DNA from: Polaribacter vadi
GTDB taxonomy: Bacteria > Bacteroidota > Bacteroidia > Flavobacteriales > Flavobacteriaceae
Length of the DNA stretch: 64,000 nt
Assembly (NCBI RefSeq): GCF_018861005.1
Contig: NZ_JAHKQL010000016.1
Span: forward strand, 62,001 to 126,000
Reading direction: 5' to 3'
The notes beneath the pieces are model-generated. The model made no database searches and was not told the DNA's origin. It saw only the letters and a list, made by a program, of their open reading frames with translations. Shown piece by piece: positions 43,311 to 52,351 of the stretch; within the stretch, counting starts at the first letter, position 1, and each line of letters begins with the position of its first letter. The position numbers were made by a program, and so were the translations under genes.

Positions 43311-45119
43311 CTAAATTGTGTCTCCTCTTAATTTACGATATTTTTTTCGAGCATCAACTAAATAAATACTAGAAGGATGATCGAAAATTATTTTCTGATA
43401 ATATTCTTGTGCTTTTTCAGTATCATTTAGCTTTTCGTTGTACGTTTCTGCCATTAAAAAATAAACATCGTCTGTTAAAAAACCTTGATTATCTGCAGCA
43501 ATAATTTTTTCTAAGCTCGCAATTGCTTCTAAATATTTTTCTTGTTTAATCAATAATTTTGCTTGTAACAAAAGTACATCATCATAAATTACCTCTCCAG
43601 GGATTAAACCATTAATTAATATTTCTTTGGATGAAAATAAGTTGTCTATCTCTTTTAATGCTTCTGCATTTTTATTTTGATAAGACAGCAATTCTGCTTT
43701 TGCCAATTGTTTTAAACCAGAAGGAATAGAATCTACAGGTTCGTTATCTGTAATTTTTAAAAATAAATCTACAGCATCATTAGCAATTAATTGTGTTGTA
43801 GAGCTTTTTAAGACTTTTAATTGTGCTTTTGCCCAATCGAAATCGCCTTTAAAATAGCTGGTTTGTGCTACTTTAAAACGTGCTTGTTGTGCTAATTCAG
43901 ATCCTTTTAATTGTGTTTGAATTTGAGAAAAGTAAATTAAGGCCTTGTTAAATTGTCCTCTAAAAACCAAGACATCACCTAATTTTAGTTTGATGCTTCC
44001 TTTATCAAATTTAGATTTAGAAAAGGTTAACGCTTCTTTTAAAATTGTGGTTGCTTTTTCTGGTTGATTTTTGTGAAAGGTTAAAAAATCTGCATAATTT
44101 ACTTGTAAATCTATAGTTTGCTGATTTTTACCAAACTGTTTAAATAACGCTTGAAATAATTTTTCAGTGTTTGGGTTTTTTGTTGCAACAGCAATTTTTG
44201 CTAAGTATAAATTAGCTTCAATTTTTTCTTCTTTTAAGAACGAATTTTTATCAATGAAATTAAAACAATTTTCAGAAGCTTCGTAATCTTTATTATCAAA
44301 AGCTAGTTTACCTAGACTAAAAATTTCAGATAAATCTGATGCACTTCTTTGGTACAATGCTTTTTCTTGAATTAAGGCTTTTCCATAATCTTTTTGTTGG
44401 GCAAATAACCAACTTAACAGCATGTTCCATTCGTCTTTTGGCTTGCTTGCAGCTTTTCTTAATAAGGTTTTTCTGAATAAAATATTGGTTTCATTTTCTG
44501 CATCATCAGTTATGTATTTGCTGGCATATCTCTGAATTAGGTTTAAATAATTTTCGTTTTTATCAACTAAATTTATGTACGACTCAAACATTAACTTAAA
44601 ATCACCTTTTTCTCCATAAATCTGTGCTATTTGAAAATTGTAATTTGAATTTTCATTACTTTCCATGGCTTTTTCATATGCTAAAATAGCATAGTCTAAA
44701 AGATTGTAATCTTTAAAAAGACGACCTATAATGCCTTCATAAGCACCATTAGAATTTAATGAAGCTATTGCTTTTTCGTAGTTGGTTTTTGCAATTTCTT
44801 TAAGGTGTTGTTTTTCAAAATTATATCCTAAAAAAACATATAAAAAACTCTGAGTTGGGTTTTCTTTTAGTTTGTTTTTTAGTAGGTTTTCAGCAGTTTC
44901 AAATTTATCTGTTTCTTGATAACAGGTAATTAATCGATTTAAATATGTGGTATTAAAAGAACTTTTCTCGTATAATTTTTGATAAATCTGTGTCGCTTTT
45001 TCATATTCTCCTTGTCTAAAATAAGTTTCTGCCAAGAAAAAATTATTCTGATCTTCTTTTTTCTGACCAAAAGAAAAACAGCTAATTACTAGGAAAATGG
45101 TGAACAAAAGGTGCTTCAT
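43311..45119 (-). CDS. Exported multi-TPR protein
   Basis: 602 residues from ATG 45117-45119 (a TTG three codons earlier is the alternative). Signal peptide (about 1-18, SCFSFGQ) then repeated TPR units over nearly the whole length, e.g. FLAETYFRQGEYEKATQIYQKLYEK, FLGYNFEKQHLKEIAKTNYEKAI, and DVYFLMAETYNEKLNDTEKAQEYYQKIIFDHPSS near the end. Probably a periplasmic scaffold. It is monocistronic, upstream of which a sigma-54-like promoter points the other way. Confidence 0.85.
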   Translation of the reverse strand: MKHLLFTIFLVISCFSFGQKKEDQNNFFLAETYFRQGEYEKATQIYQKLYEKSSFNTTYLNRLITCYQETDKFETAENLLKNKLKENPTQSFLYVFLGYNFEKQHLKEIAKTNYEKAIASLNSNGAYEGIIGRLFKDYNLLDYAILAYEKAMESNENSNYNFQIAQIYGEKGDFKLMFESYINLVDKNENYLNLIQRYASKYITDDAENETNILFRKTLLRKAASKPKDEWNMLLSWLFAQQKDYGKALIQEKALYQRSASDLSEIFSLGKLAFDNKDYEASENCFNFIDKNSFLKEEKIEANLYLAKIAVATKNPNTEKLFQALFKQFGKNQQTIDLQVNYADFLTFHKNQPEKATTILKEALTFSKSKFDKGSIKLKLGDVLVFRGQFNKALIYFSQIQTQLKGSELAQQARFKVAQTSYFKGDFDWAKAQLKVLKSSTTQLIANDAVDLFLKITDNEPVDSIPSGLKQLAKAELLSYQNKNAEALKEIDNLFSSKEILINGLIPGEVIYDDVLLLQAKLLIKQEKYLEAIASLEKIIAADNQGFLTDDVYFLMAETYNEKLNDTEKAQEYYQKIIFDHPSSIYLVDARKKYRKLRGDTI

Positions 45120-45195
45120 ACAATTCAAAGATAATTAACATAAATGTTAATTTTATATTAAACCCATCATATTTCTGACAATTCTTGTAACGTTT

Positions 45196-45210
45196 TGGCA
45201 CGAAAGTTGT
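45196..45210 (+). promoter_or_regulatory. Sigma-54 (RpoN) -24/-12 promoter candidate
   Basis: TGGCACGAAAGTTGT matches the sigma-54 consensus TGGCACGnnnnTTGCw except for T in place of C in the -12 GC. The -24 half TGGCACG is perfect and the spacing is correct. Predicted start about 45222, 24 bases before the small ORF at 45246. Confidence 0.6.
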
Positions 45211-45245
45211 CTTTAGGGTATACAACCAATTAAAAAACTAATATT

Positions 45246-45389
45246 ATGAACGAGCTAACCAACAAATACGAGAACGCAAAACAAGACTCAATTGAGTTTA
45301 TGAAAAACGGACAAATAAGTGCTTATTTCAATGCGCTTTTAGAAATGAATAAATACAAAAGATTAATGCTAGCAGTAGCTTTAAACTAA
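45246..45389 (+). CDS. 47-residue soluble peptide behind a sigma-54-like promoter
   Basis: ATG 45246 to TAA 45387-45389. Starts MNELTNKYENAKQDS and continues with FMKNGQISAYFNALLEMNKYKRLM; predicted to be two helices, no membrane segment or signal. It is the only gene in the 45129-45449 gap. The RpoN-type promoter upstream and the well-formed soluble helix pattern support a real gene, perhaps one conserved in flavobacteria. Function unknown; stress or nutrient response is plausible because of the sigma-54 promoter. Confidence 0.65.
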   Translation: MNELTNKYENAKQDSIEFMKNGQISAYFNALLEMNKYKRLMLAVALN

Positions 45390-45449
45390 TAAATAATTTA
45401 TCAGTTTTCAGTTTACAATCAGTTTTTACTGAATATTGCCAACTTAAAT

Positions 45450-46724
45450 CTATTGAATTTTATCAAAACCAGTATAAGGAATCAAGACTTCCGGAACTTG
45501 AATTCCATCTTCTGTTTGATAATTCTCTAAAATTCCAGCCAAAACACGTGGTAAAGCTAAAGAGCTACCATTTAACGTGTGCGCTAATTCGCTTTTACCT
45601 TCTTTATTTTTAAAACGTAGTTTTAATCTATTTGCCTGAAAAGTTTCGAAATTAGAGGCAGAACTGATTTCTAACCATCTGTCTTGTGCAGTAGAAAACA
45701 ATTCAAAATCGAATGTTAATGCTGATGTAAAACCTGTATCTCCACCACACAAACGTAAAATTCTATAAGGTAATTTAAGTTCTCTTAAAATATCTTTAAT
45801 GTGCTCAACCATTCCATCTAAAGCTTTGTAAGAATTTTCTGGGTGTTCTACTCTTACAATTTCTACTTTATCAAATTGATGCAATCTGTTTAAACCACGA
45901 ACATGAGCACCATAACTACCAGCTTCACGTCTAAAACAGGGTGTGTAACCAGTTAAAGTGATTGGAAAATTTGATTCTTGCACTAAATCTCCACGAAAAA
46001 TATTAGTAATTGGCACTTCTGCTGTTGGTATTAAATACAAATCATCTATGGTAGAATGATACATTTGGCCATCTTTATCTGGCAATTGCCCAGTTGCAGT
46101 TGCAGAAGCCGTATTTACCAAATGTGGTACTTGCACTTCTGTATAGCCAGCAGCTGTATTTTTATCTAAAAAATAATTGATTAAAGCACGTTGTAATCTT
46201 GCTCCTTTACCTTTATAAACAGGAAAACCAGCACCAGAAATTTTGGTACCCAATTCAAAATCAATAATATCGTATTTTTTTGCTAATTCCCAATGAGGAA
46301 GTGCATTATCACCTAAATCAGGAATAATACCTTCACTAAAAATGTTTTCATTATCCTCTTCAGAAGTACCCTCTTTTACAGAAGCGTGTGGAATATTTGG
46401 TATTTGATATAAAAGCGCTTGTAACTCATCAGCATAAACTGTTAGTTTTTCAGACAATTCTTTAGAACTTTCTTTTAATTCACCAGTTTTAGCTTTTAAA
46501 ACATTGGCTTCTTGTGCTTTTCCACTTTTGTACAGATTTCCAATTTCTTTGGATATTTTATTAGATTCTGCTAAAGTGTTATCTAGTTCAACCTGAGTTG
46601 CTCTTCTGTTTTCATCCGCAGTTAAAACTTGTTCAATAATTGTTTCAGCATCAGCAAAATTACGTTTTGCTAAACCTTCTAAAACAGTTGCTTTGTTTTC
46701 TCTAATAAAGTGTACTTGTAACAT
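45450..46724 (-). CDS. serS: Seryl-tRNA synthetase
   Basis: 424 residues from ATG 46722-46724 (MLQVHFIRENKATVLEGL); an ATG 15 codons earlier would give a poor N-terminus. Long N-terminal tRNA-binding coiled coil (about 25-105), then the class II catalytic core with motif 2 TPCFRREAGSYGAHVRGLNRLHQFDKVE and motif 3 LNGSSLALPRVLAGILENYQ. Charges tRNA-Ser. A clean -7 box precedes it. Confidence 0.97.
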   Translation of the reverse strand: MLQVHFIRENKATVLEGLAKRNFADAETIIEQVLTADENRRATQVELDNTLAESNKISKEIGNLYKSGKAQEANVLKAKTGELKESSKELSEKLTVYADELQALLYQIPNIPHASVKEGTSEEDNENIFSEGIIPDLGDNALPHWELAKKYDIIDFELGTKISGAGFPVYKGKGARLQRALINYFLDKNTAAGYTEVQVPHLVNTASATATGQLPDKDGQMYHSTIDDLYLIPTAEVPITNIFRGDLVQESNFPITLTGYTPCFRREAGSYGAHVRGLNRLHQFDKVEIVRVEHPENSYKALDGMVEHIKDILRELKLPYRILRLCGGDTGFTSALTFDFELFSTAQDRWLEISSASNFETFQANRLKLRFKNKEGKSELAHTLNGSSLALPRVLAGILENYQTEDGIQVPEVLIPYTGFDKIQ

Positions 46725-46745
46725 TTTCTGTAGAAATTTAAAACA

Positions 46746-46754
46746 GCAAATATA
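46746..46754 (-). promoter_or_regulatory. -7 promoter box of serS
   Basis: Minus-strand TATATTTGC (plus GCAAATATA), exact TAnnTTTGC, 21 bases before the ATG at 46724. This supports that start over the longer one. Confidence 0.6.
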
Positions 46755-46833
46755 TAATATAATTGCCATGAATACACGAATAATAATTGATCTTAATTTC
46801 TAAAAAAGAGAAATTTTAACACGATAGATTTTT

Positions 46834-46855
46834 CCCCTTTGGAGAATTAAAGGGG
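46834..46855. repeat. CCCCTTT...AAAGGGG hairpin at the ribF 3' end
   Basis: CCCCTTT (46834-46840) / AAAGGGG (46849-46855), overlapping the last ribF codons. Only the plus-strand side is followed by T's (TTATTTTTTTT), so it is not a good terminator for ribF; the CCCCTTTGGAG...AAAGGGG type recalls dispersed flavobacterial repeats. Confidence 0.4.
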
Positions 46856-47791
46856 CTTATTTTTTTTAATATAATTTCGTGTAGTTTCTTCATCTTTTTT
46901 AAGTTGCTGAATTAACAAATCTAAAGATTCAAATTTTTCTTCATCACGTAAAAAGTAAATCAATTCTATAGTTAAGTTTTTATCGTACAAATCTTCATTA
47001 AAATCAAGAAAATGAACCTCAATCGTTTGATGATTTCCATCCACAGTAGGTCTATTACCAATATTCATCATTCCAAAAACAGTTTTTTCATCAATTAAAG
47101 ATTTAACCACATAAACACCTGTTTTAGGTATTAATTTGTAGGTTTCTTTAACATCTATATTTGCTGTTGGGTAGCCAATTTTTCCACCTAATTGTTTGCC
47201 ATTAACTACGTTTCCATTTAGCATAAAGTAATATCCTAAATAATTATTGGCAGTTTTTAGGTTACCTTCGTGTAAAGCGCGTCTAATCTTTGTAGAACTT
47301 ACAGAAACATCATCTATATCTTGTGCAGGAATTTCTTCGACTTTAAAATCATATAAATGACTATATTCTGTTAGCTGAGTAATATTACCTTCTCTATTTT
47401 TTCCAAAATGATGATCGTAACCAATAATTAATTTAGAAATATTTAATTGATTTACTAAAATATCTCTTACAAATTCTAAAGCAGAAGTTCTAGAAAATTC
47501 TCTGCTAAAAGGATGAATTATCAAATAATCTAAACCTGTTTTTTCTAACAAAAAAGCACGCTCTTCTATGGTGTTAATCAACTCAATAGATGCATCTTTT
47601 TGTAACACCATTCTTGGGTGAGGAAAAAAGGTAAGTAGTACTGATTTTTTATTCGCTTTTTTAGCCTCTAAAACTAGTTTTTCAATTATTTTTTGATGAC
47701 CATAATGTACACCATCAAAGGTACCAATTGTAACAAAAGTTTGTGTTGTAGAGGTAAAATTTAATATGTCTTGTACTATTTTCAAAAACAA
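46847..47791 (-). CDS. ribF: Bifunctional riboflavin kinase / FMN adenylyltransferase
   Basis: 314 residues. N-terminal nucleotidyltransferase domain with IGTFDGVHYGHQKII (His-x-Gly-His type) and SSTKIRRALHEGN; C-terminal flavokinase domain (about 180-305) with GKQLGGKIGYPTANI and the GVYVV strand. Makes FMN and FAD from riboflavin. The start is a TTG (47791, or 47785 giving MKIVQDI); no ATG is available upstream of the core. It follows serS divergently spaced by repeats. Confidence 0.96.
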   Translation of the reverse strand: MFLKIVQDILNFTSTTQTFVTIGTFDGVHYGHQKIIEKLVLEAKKANKKSVLLTFFPHPRMVLQKDASIELINTIEERAFLLEKTGLDYLIIHPFSREFSRTSALEFVRDILVNQLNISKLIIGYDHHFGKNREGNITQLTEYSHLYDFKVEEIPAQDIDDVSVSSTKIRRALHEGNLKTANNYLGYYFMLNGNVVNGKQLGGKIGYPTANIDVKETYKLIPKTGVYVVKSLIDEKTVFGMMNIGNRPTVDGNHQTIEVHFLDFNEDLYDKNLTIELIYFLRDEEKFESLDLLIQQLKKDEETTRNYIKKNKPL

Positions 47792-47974
47792 AAATTTATA
47801 CTACAAATGTACAATATTGCAAAGTGAAAAAAGCAAATAAAAAATTTGTTTTAATGTGCTTATATGATAATTAATGTAGAGCGAATTTGTTAAAATGATA
47901 AAATATTTAACGATTTATTCAGAAATTCAAAAAAAATCGTATTTTGCATATTAGTTAACAAATTAATTCAAATT

Positions 47975-50773
47975 ATGATAAAAAAGATTTTACTTATTGC
48001 GTTTATAGCTTTTGGTAGTTTAGCAATGGTGGGTCAAACCACTGTTACTGGGACAGTTAAAGACGCAAAAACAGGAGAAACACTTCCTGGAGCAAACATT
48101 AAAATTTCTAGAAAAGCAGTAGGTACAACTACAGATTTTGATGGTAATTTTTCGCTTAAAGTTACAGATACTCCTCCTTTTACAATAGAAATTTCTATGT
48201 TAGGTTTTCAAAAAGTAAATGTAGAGATTACAAAAAACAATCAAAAAGTAGAAGTTAGTTTAACAGAAAACGAAACTTCTTTAGATGAAATTGTTGTTTC
48301 TGCATCAAGAACACCAGAACGTATTATGGAGTCTCCAGTTACTGTAGAAAGAATGGATAGTAGAGCTATTAAAAATACTTCTGCACCTTCTTTTTATGAT
48401 GGTTTAGAAAACTTAAAAGGGGTAGATGTTAATACTAACAGTTTAACTTTTAAGTCTGTAAATACTCGTGGTTTTGCAACATTTGCAAACACACGTTTTA
48501 TGCAGTTGGTAGATGGTATGGACAATTCATCACCAGCTTTAAATTTTGCATTAGGTAATTTATTGGGTATGTCTGAGTTAGACGTAAAAACTGTAGAATT
48601 ACTTCCTGGAGCATCTTCTGCACTTTATGGAGCAAATGCCTTTAATGGTATTATGTTTATGACTAGTAAAAGTCCTTTCGATGATCAAGGAATTAGTATT
48701 TCTTTAAAAACTGGATTAACAAGTCAAGAAGCAGCAGGAGACAATTCTTACACAGATTTTAATTTAAGAATGGCACATGCTTTTTCAGAAAAATTTGCGG
48801 CTAAAGTTACGTTTTCTGCTTTAGATGGTACAGAATGGTATGCTACAGATTATAGAAATACATCTAATGGTAAGTACATTGCTGGAGATAGAAATTCTGA
48901 TAGAAATTACGATGGTTTAAATGTTTATGGAGATGAGGTTTCTACAAACATAAATGGTGTTGCTCAAGCCTTAGAAACTTTAGGAGTTTTACCAAGTGGT
49001 GCAGCAGCATTAGTACCAAGTGAAAATATTAGTAGAACTGGTTATGATGAAAAAGATTTAATGACCTATAATGCAGAGAGCATTAAGGTTGGTGCCTCTC
49101 TTAATTATAGACCTTTTGGTAACGATCGTTTAGAGATTATTTGGAACTCGAAAGTTGGTATAGGTAACACTATTTATCAAGGTTTAAATAGATATAATAT
49201 TACCAACTTTTTAATGGAACAACACAAATTAGAATTTAGGGGTAAAAACTTTTTTGTTAGAGGGTATTTAACAAGTGAAGATGCTGGAGATTCTTTTGAT
49301 ACTCGTTTTGCAGCAATTAACATCAACAGAGAGTGGAAAGATGATAATACTTGGTTTGGTGAATATGTAGGTGCTTATGCTTTAGGTACTTTAGGAGGTT
49401 TAACTTCGGATGAAGCACATGCTGTGGCAAGACAAACAGCAGAAACAGGTAGGTATGAGCCTGGAACTCCAGAATTTAAAGCTGCTTTTGATAAAGTTAC
49501 TTCAGACCCAGACTTAGTTACAGGATCTAAGTTTCAAGATCAAACAAAATTATATCATGCAGATGCAAATTATAACTTTCAAGATGTTGTAGATTGGGCA
49601 GAGGTACAAGTTGGTGGTTCTTATAGAAGATATTCTTTAAATTCAATGGGAAGTATTTTTACAGATTACGATGGGCCAATTGATTATGATGAATATGGTG
49701 TATATTCTCAAATGCAAAAGAAATTTTTAGAAGAAGATCGTTTAAAATTAACAGCTTCATTACGTTATGATAAAGCACAAAATTTTGATGGTAATTTTTC
49801 TCCAAGAATTTCTTTAGCTTTTGCAGCAGGCGAAAATAAAAATCAAAATTTTAGAGCTTCTTTTCAAACAGGTTTTAGAAACCCAACAACACAAGATCAA
49901 TACATTGGTTTAAATGCAGGTAGTGCTTATTTAGTAGGTTCTGCACCAGACAATTTAGATCGTTATTCTACCCCAGCTATTACTTTAAGTGGTGTAGGAC
50001 AAGCTACAACAGGCTCTACAACAGCTACAATTGTGGGTAGAGCAGCTTACGAAAATGCATTTTCTTTAGCCTCTGTTTTAGCAGGCGCTCCTGAAGTTGC
50101 ACAAACAGGTTTAGTAAAACCAGAAAAAGTAACTGCCTATGAAGTAGGGTATAGAGGTTTAGTAAATACAGGAGAATCTAATATAACAGTAGATTTAAGT
50201 GCTTACTATAACAGTTATGAAGATTTTATTTCATCTAAAAATGTTATTGTTCCTTTATATGGTCAAGTTGGTGATAATACTCTTTCTTTATTAGCATTAC
50301 AAAATGGAGATAGAGCTGTATTTTCTGCATATACTAATTCTGCTGCAGATATTAGTTCTTATGGTGCTTCTATTGGTTTAAATACAAAAGTTTTAAACGG
50401 ATTTAGTTTAGGTTTAAATTATACTTACGCTAAATTTGATTTCGATCAATCTACAGACCCAGATTTTGAAGCAGGTTTTAATACTCCAGAACATAAAGTA
50501 AAAGTTCAATTTGGTAAAACTGATTTATTTGAGAACTTTGGCTTTAATGTTAACTTAAGATGGCAAGATGAGTATTTATGGGAATCTAGTTTTCACGATA
50601 CAGTAATAGAAGATAGAACAGTTTTAGATGCTCAAGTAAATTATACTATTCCAAAATGGAAATCAGTAGTAAAATTAGGAGGTGCTAATTTAACAGGTCA
50701 AGAATACTTTAGTGCACCAGGTGTTGGAGCTATTGGTTCTCAGTACTATATTTCTTGGACATTTAATAACTAA
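47975..50773 (+). CDS. TonB-dependent receptor with CarboxypepD-like N-domain
   Basis: 932 residues. Signal peptide (about 1-20, AMVGQ), carboxypeptidase-D regulatory-like domain (about 22-105: VTGTVKDAKTGETLPGANIKI), plug (about 110-230: DEIVVSASRTPERIMESPVTV, VNTRGFATFANTRFMQLVDGM, LPGASSALYGANAFNGIMFM), barrel to the C-terminus. No SusD follows; the partner is the SGNH lipoprotein 19 bases downstream, which suggests import of a lipid, ester or acylated glycan product. Specific ligand unknown. Confidence 0.93.
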   Translation: MIKKILLIAFIAFGSLAMVGQTTVTGTVKDAKTGETLPGANIKISRKAVGTTTDFDGNFSLKVTDTPPFTIEISMLGFQKVNVEITKNNQKVEVSLTENETSLDEIVVSASRTPERIMESPVTVERMDSRAIKNTSAPSFYDGLENLKGVDVNTNSLTFKSVNTRGFATFANTRFMQLVDGMDNSSPALNFALGNLLGMSELDVKTVELLPGASSALYGANAFNGIMFMTSKSPFDDQGISISLKTGLTSQEAAGDNSYTDFNLRMAHAFSEKFAAKVTFSALDGTEWYATDYRNTSNGKYIAGDRNSDRNYDGLNVYGDEVSTNINGVAQALETLGVLPSGAAALVPSENISRTGYDEKDLMTYNAESIKVGASLNYRPFGNDRLEIIWNSKVGIGNTIYQGLNRYNITNFLMEQHKLEFRGKNFFVRGYLTSEDAGDSFDTRFAAININREWKDDNTWFGEYVGAYALGTLGGLTSDEAHAVARQTAETGRYEPGTPEFKAAFDKVTSDPDLVTGSKFQDQTKLYHADANYNFQDVVDWAEVQVGGSYRRYSLNSMGSIFTDYDGPIDYDEYGVYSQMQKKFLEEDRLKLTASLRYDKAQNFDGNFSPRISLAFAAGENKNQNFRASFQTGFRNPTTQDQYIGLNAGSAYLVGSAPDNLDRYSTPAITLSGVGQATTGSTTATIVGRAAYENAFSLASVLAGAPEVAQTGLVKPEKVTAYEVGYRGLVNTGESNITVDLSAYYNSYEDFISSKNVIVPLYGQVGDNTLSLLALQNGDRAVFSAYTNSAADISSYGASIGLNTKVLNGFSLGLNYTYAKFDFDQSTDPDFEAGFNTPEHKVKVQFGKTDLFENFGFNVNLRWQDEYLWESSFHDTVIEDRTVLDAQVNYTIPKWKSVVKLGGANLTGQEYFSAPGVGAIGSQYYISWTFNN

Positions 50774-50792
50774 AAAATAATTAAGATACTTT

Positions 50793-52292
50793 ATGAAAAA
50801 TTTTAAATATATAGGTTTGTTTGTTTTATCATTAAGCATTGCTTCTTGTGATGTTAATAATGATTTAGATGCCATACCAGAAGAAATTGCAGCAGAAGTT
50901 GCATTAAATACAAACGGATTAGATTTTTCTTCTTATGTTTCTATAGGAGCATCATTTACAGCAGGTTTTACAGATAATGCGCTTTTTATAGCTGCTCAAG
51001 AAAATTCGTTTCCAAATATTTTAGCGAGTAAGTTTGGTTCTACTTTTAATCAACCATTAATGAATGATAATATTGGAGGGTTATTATATGGTGGAACACA
51101 AATTCAAGGACCTCGATTTTATTTTGATGGATCAGGACCAGCAACTTTACCAGCAACACCTACTACAGAAACTACAAATGTAATAACAAGTAGTGTTCAT
51201 AATTATGGAATACCAGGTGCTAAAAGTTTTCATTTTGTAGCTTCTGGTTATGGTAGTTTACAAGGAGTGCCATTACAGTTAGCAAATCCTTATTTTGCAA
51301 GAATTGCTTCTAGTGCTTCTGCAACAGTTTTAGGTGATGCTATGGCTCAAGCTCCAACGTTTTTCACATTATCAGAAATAGGAGGAAATGATGTTTTAGG
51401 TTATGCGCTTTCTGGTGGTTCTGGTGTAGATCAAACAGGTAATTACGACCCTTCTACTTATGGTACTTCAGATATTACAGATCCAGTAGTTTTTGCTAAT
51501 ATTTTCAATACAATGATTACCACTTTAACAGCAAATGGAGCAAAAGGTGTTGTAGCCAATGTGCCATACATAACAAATTTAGCTAATTTTACAACTGTAA
51601 CTCACGATGTTATTCCTTTAGATGCTACAACAGCAGCAACAGTAAATGGAGCTTATGCAGCTTATAATGGAGGTTTACAATTAGCTTTTTCTTATGGCTT
51701 AATTTCTGCTGATGAAGTAGCTAAAAGAACTATAAATTTTACAGCATCTGAAACAAATTCAGTTGTTATAGAAGATGAATATTTGACAGACTTATCGAGC
51801 TTAGGTTTACCAAATTACAGACAAGGTACTGCAGATGATTTATTTGTACTTGCAGGAGCGTCTTTTATAGGTACAGAAGCAGTTGCAGGAAATCCTTTAA
51901 CAGTTAATGGAGTTGCTATTCCATTAGCAGATCAATGGGTAATTACACCAGAAGAACAAGCTGCTATTAAAACAGCAACAGATGCATATAATACAACAAT
52001 TGCTGGTATTGCTTCTGCAAATCCAAACATTGCTTTAGTAGATTTTAAAGCCATATTAGAAGAAGCGTCTATTGGAATTGCTTTTGATGATTATACGTTA
52101 ACTACAAGTCTTGTTACAGGTGGTTTAATTAGTTTAGATGGTGTGCACTTAACAGCTAGAGGATATGCTTTAATGGCAAATAAAATTTTAGCAGTTATGG
52201 ATGCTGAATTTGGTTCTAATTTTACATCTGCTACAGGTGGTTTGGCAGTTGCAGGAGATTATCCTACAAACTACTCTCCAGAGTTAAGATAA
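50793..52292 (+). CDS. SGNH/GDSL hydrolase lipoprotein
   Basis: 499 residues. Lipobox IASC (Cys19). Block I SIGASFTAGF with candidate catalytic Ser54 (G-x-S instead of GDS), block III IGGNDVLGYAL (Gly-Asn), and block V DGVHLTARGYALMAN with the Asp-x-x-His dyad near 450. An esterase/lipase acting at the cell surface or periplasm; substrate could be a lipid or O-acetylated polymer. It is co-transcribed with the TonB receptor, and a terminator follows. Confidence 0.88.
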   Translation: MKNFKYIGLFVLSLSIASCDVNNDLDAIPEEIAAEVALNTNGLDFSSYVSIGASFTAGFTDNALFIAAQENSFPNILASKFGSTFNQPLMNDNIGGLLYGGTQIQGPRFYFDGSGPATLPATPTTETTNVITSSVHNYGIPGAKSFHFVASGYGSLQGVPLQLANPYFARIASSASATVLGDAMAQAPTFFTLSEIGGNDVLGYALSGGSGVDQTGNYDPSTYGTSDITDPVVFANIFNTMITTLTANGAKGVVANVPYITNLANFTTVTHDVIPLDATTAATVNGAYAAYNGGLQLAFSYGLISADEVAKRTINFTASETNSVVIEDEYLTDLSSLGLPNYRQGTADDLFVLAGASFIGTEAVAGNPLTVNGVAIPLADQWVITPEEQAAIKTATDAYNTTIAGIASANPNIALVDFKAILEEASIGIAFDDYTLTTSLVTGGLISLDGVHLTARGYALMANKILAVMDAEFGSNFTSATGGLAVAGDYPTNYSPELR

Positions 52293-52320
52293 AAATTACT
52301 TAATAGTTATACACAAAAAA

Positions 52321-52343
52321 AGGTTGAGAAAATTTCTCAACCT
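52321..52343. terminator. Bidirectional terminator
   Basis: AGGTTGAGAAA / TTTCTCAACCT around a single A, with A's before and T's after. Serves the hydrolase operon and the convergent sufS. Confidence 0.85.
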
Positions 52344-52351
52344 TTTCTTAT

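Noticed and set aside
46011..46025. TGGCACTTCTGCTGT resembling a sigma-54 site
   Set aside because: Inside serS coding sequence, poor -12 element, no gene start follows.
50144..50151. GTAGGGTA resembling the ECF box
   Set aside because: Within the second TonB receptor coding region and without the TTGTTTTA partner 21 bases away.
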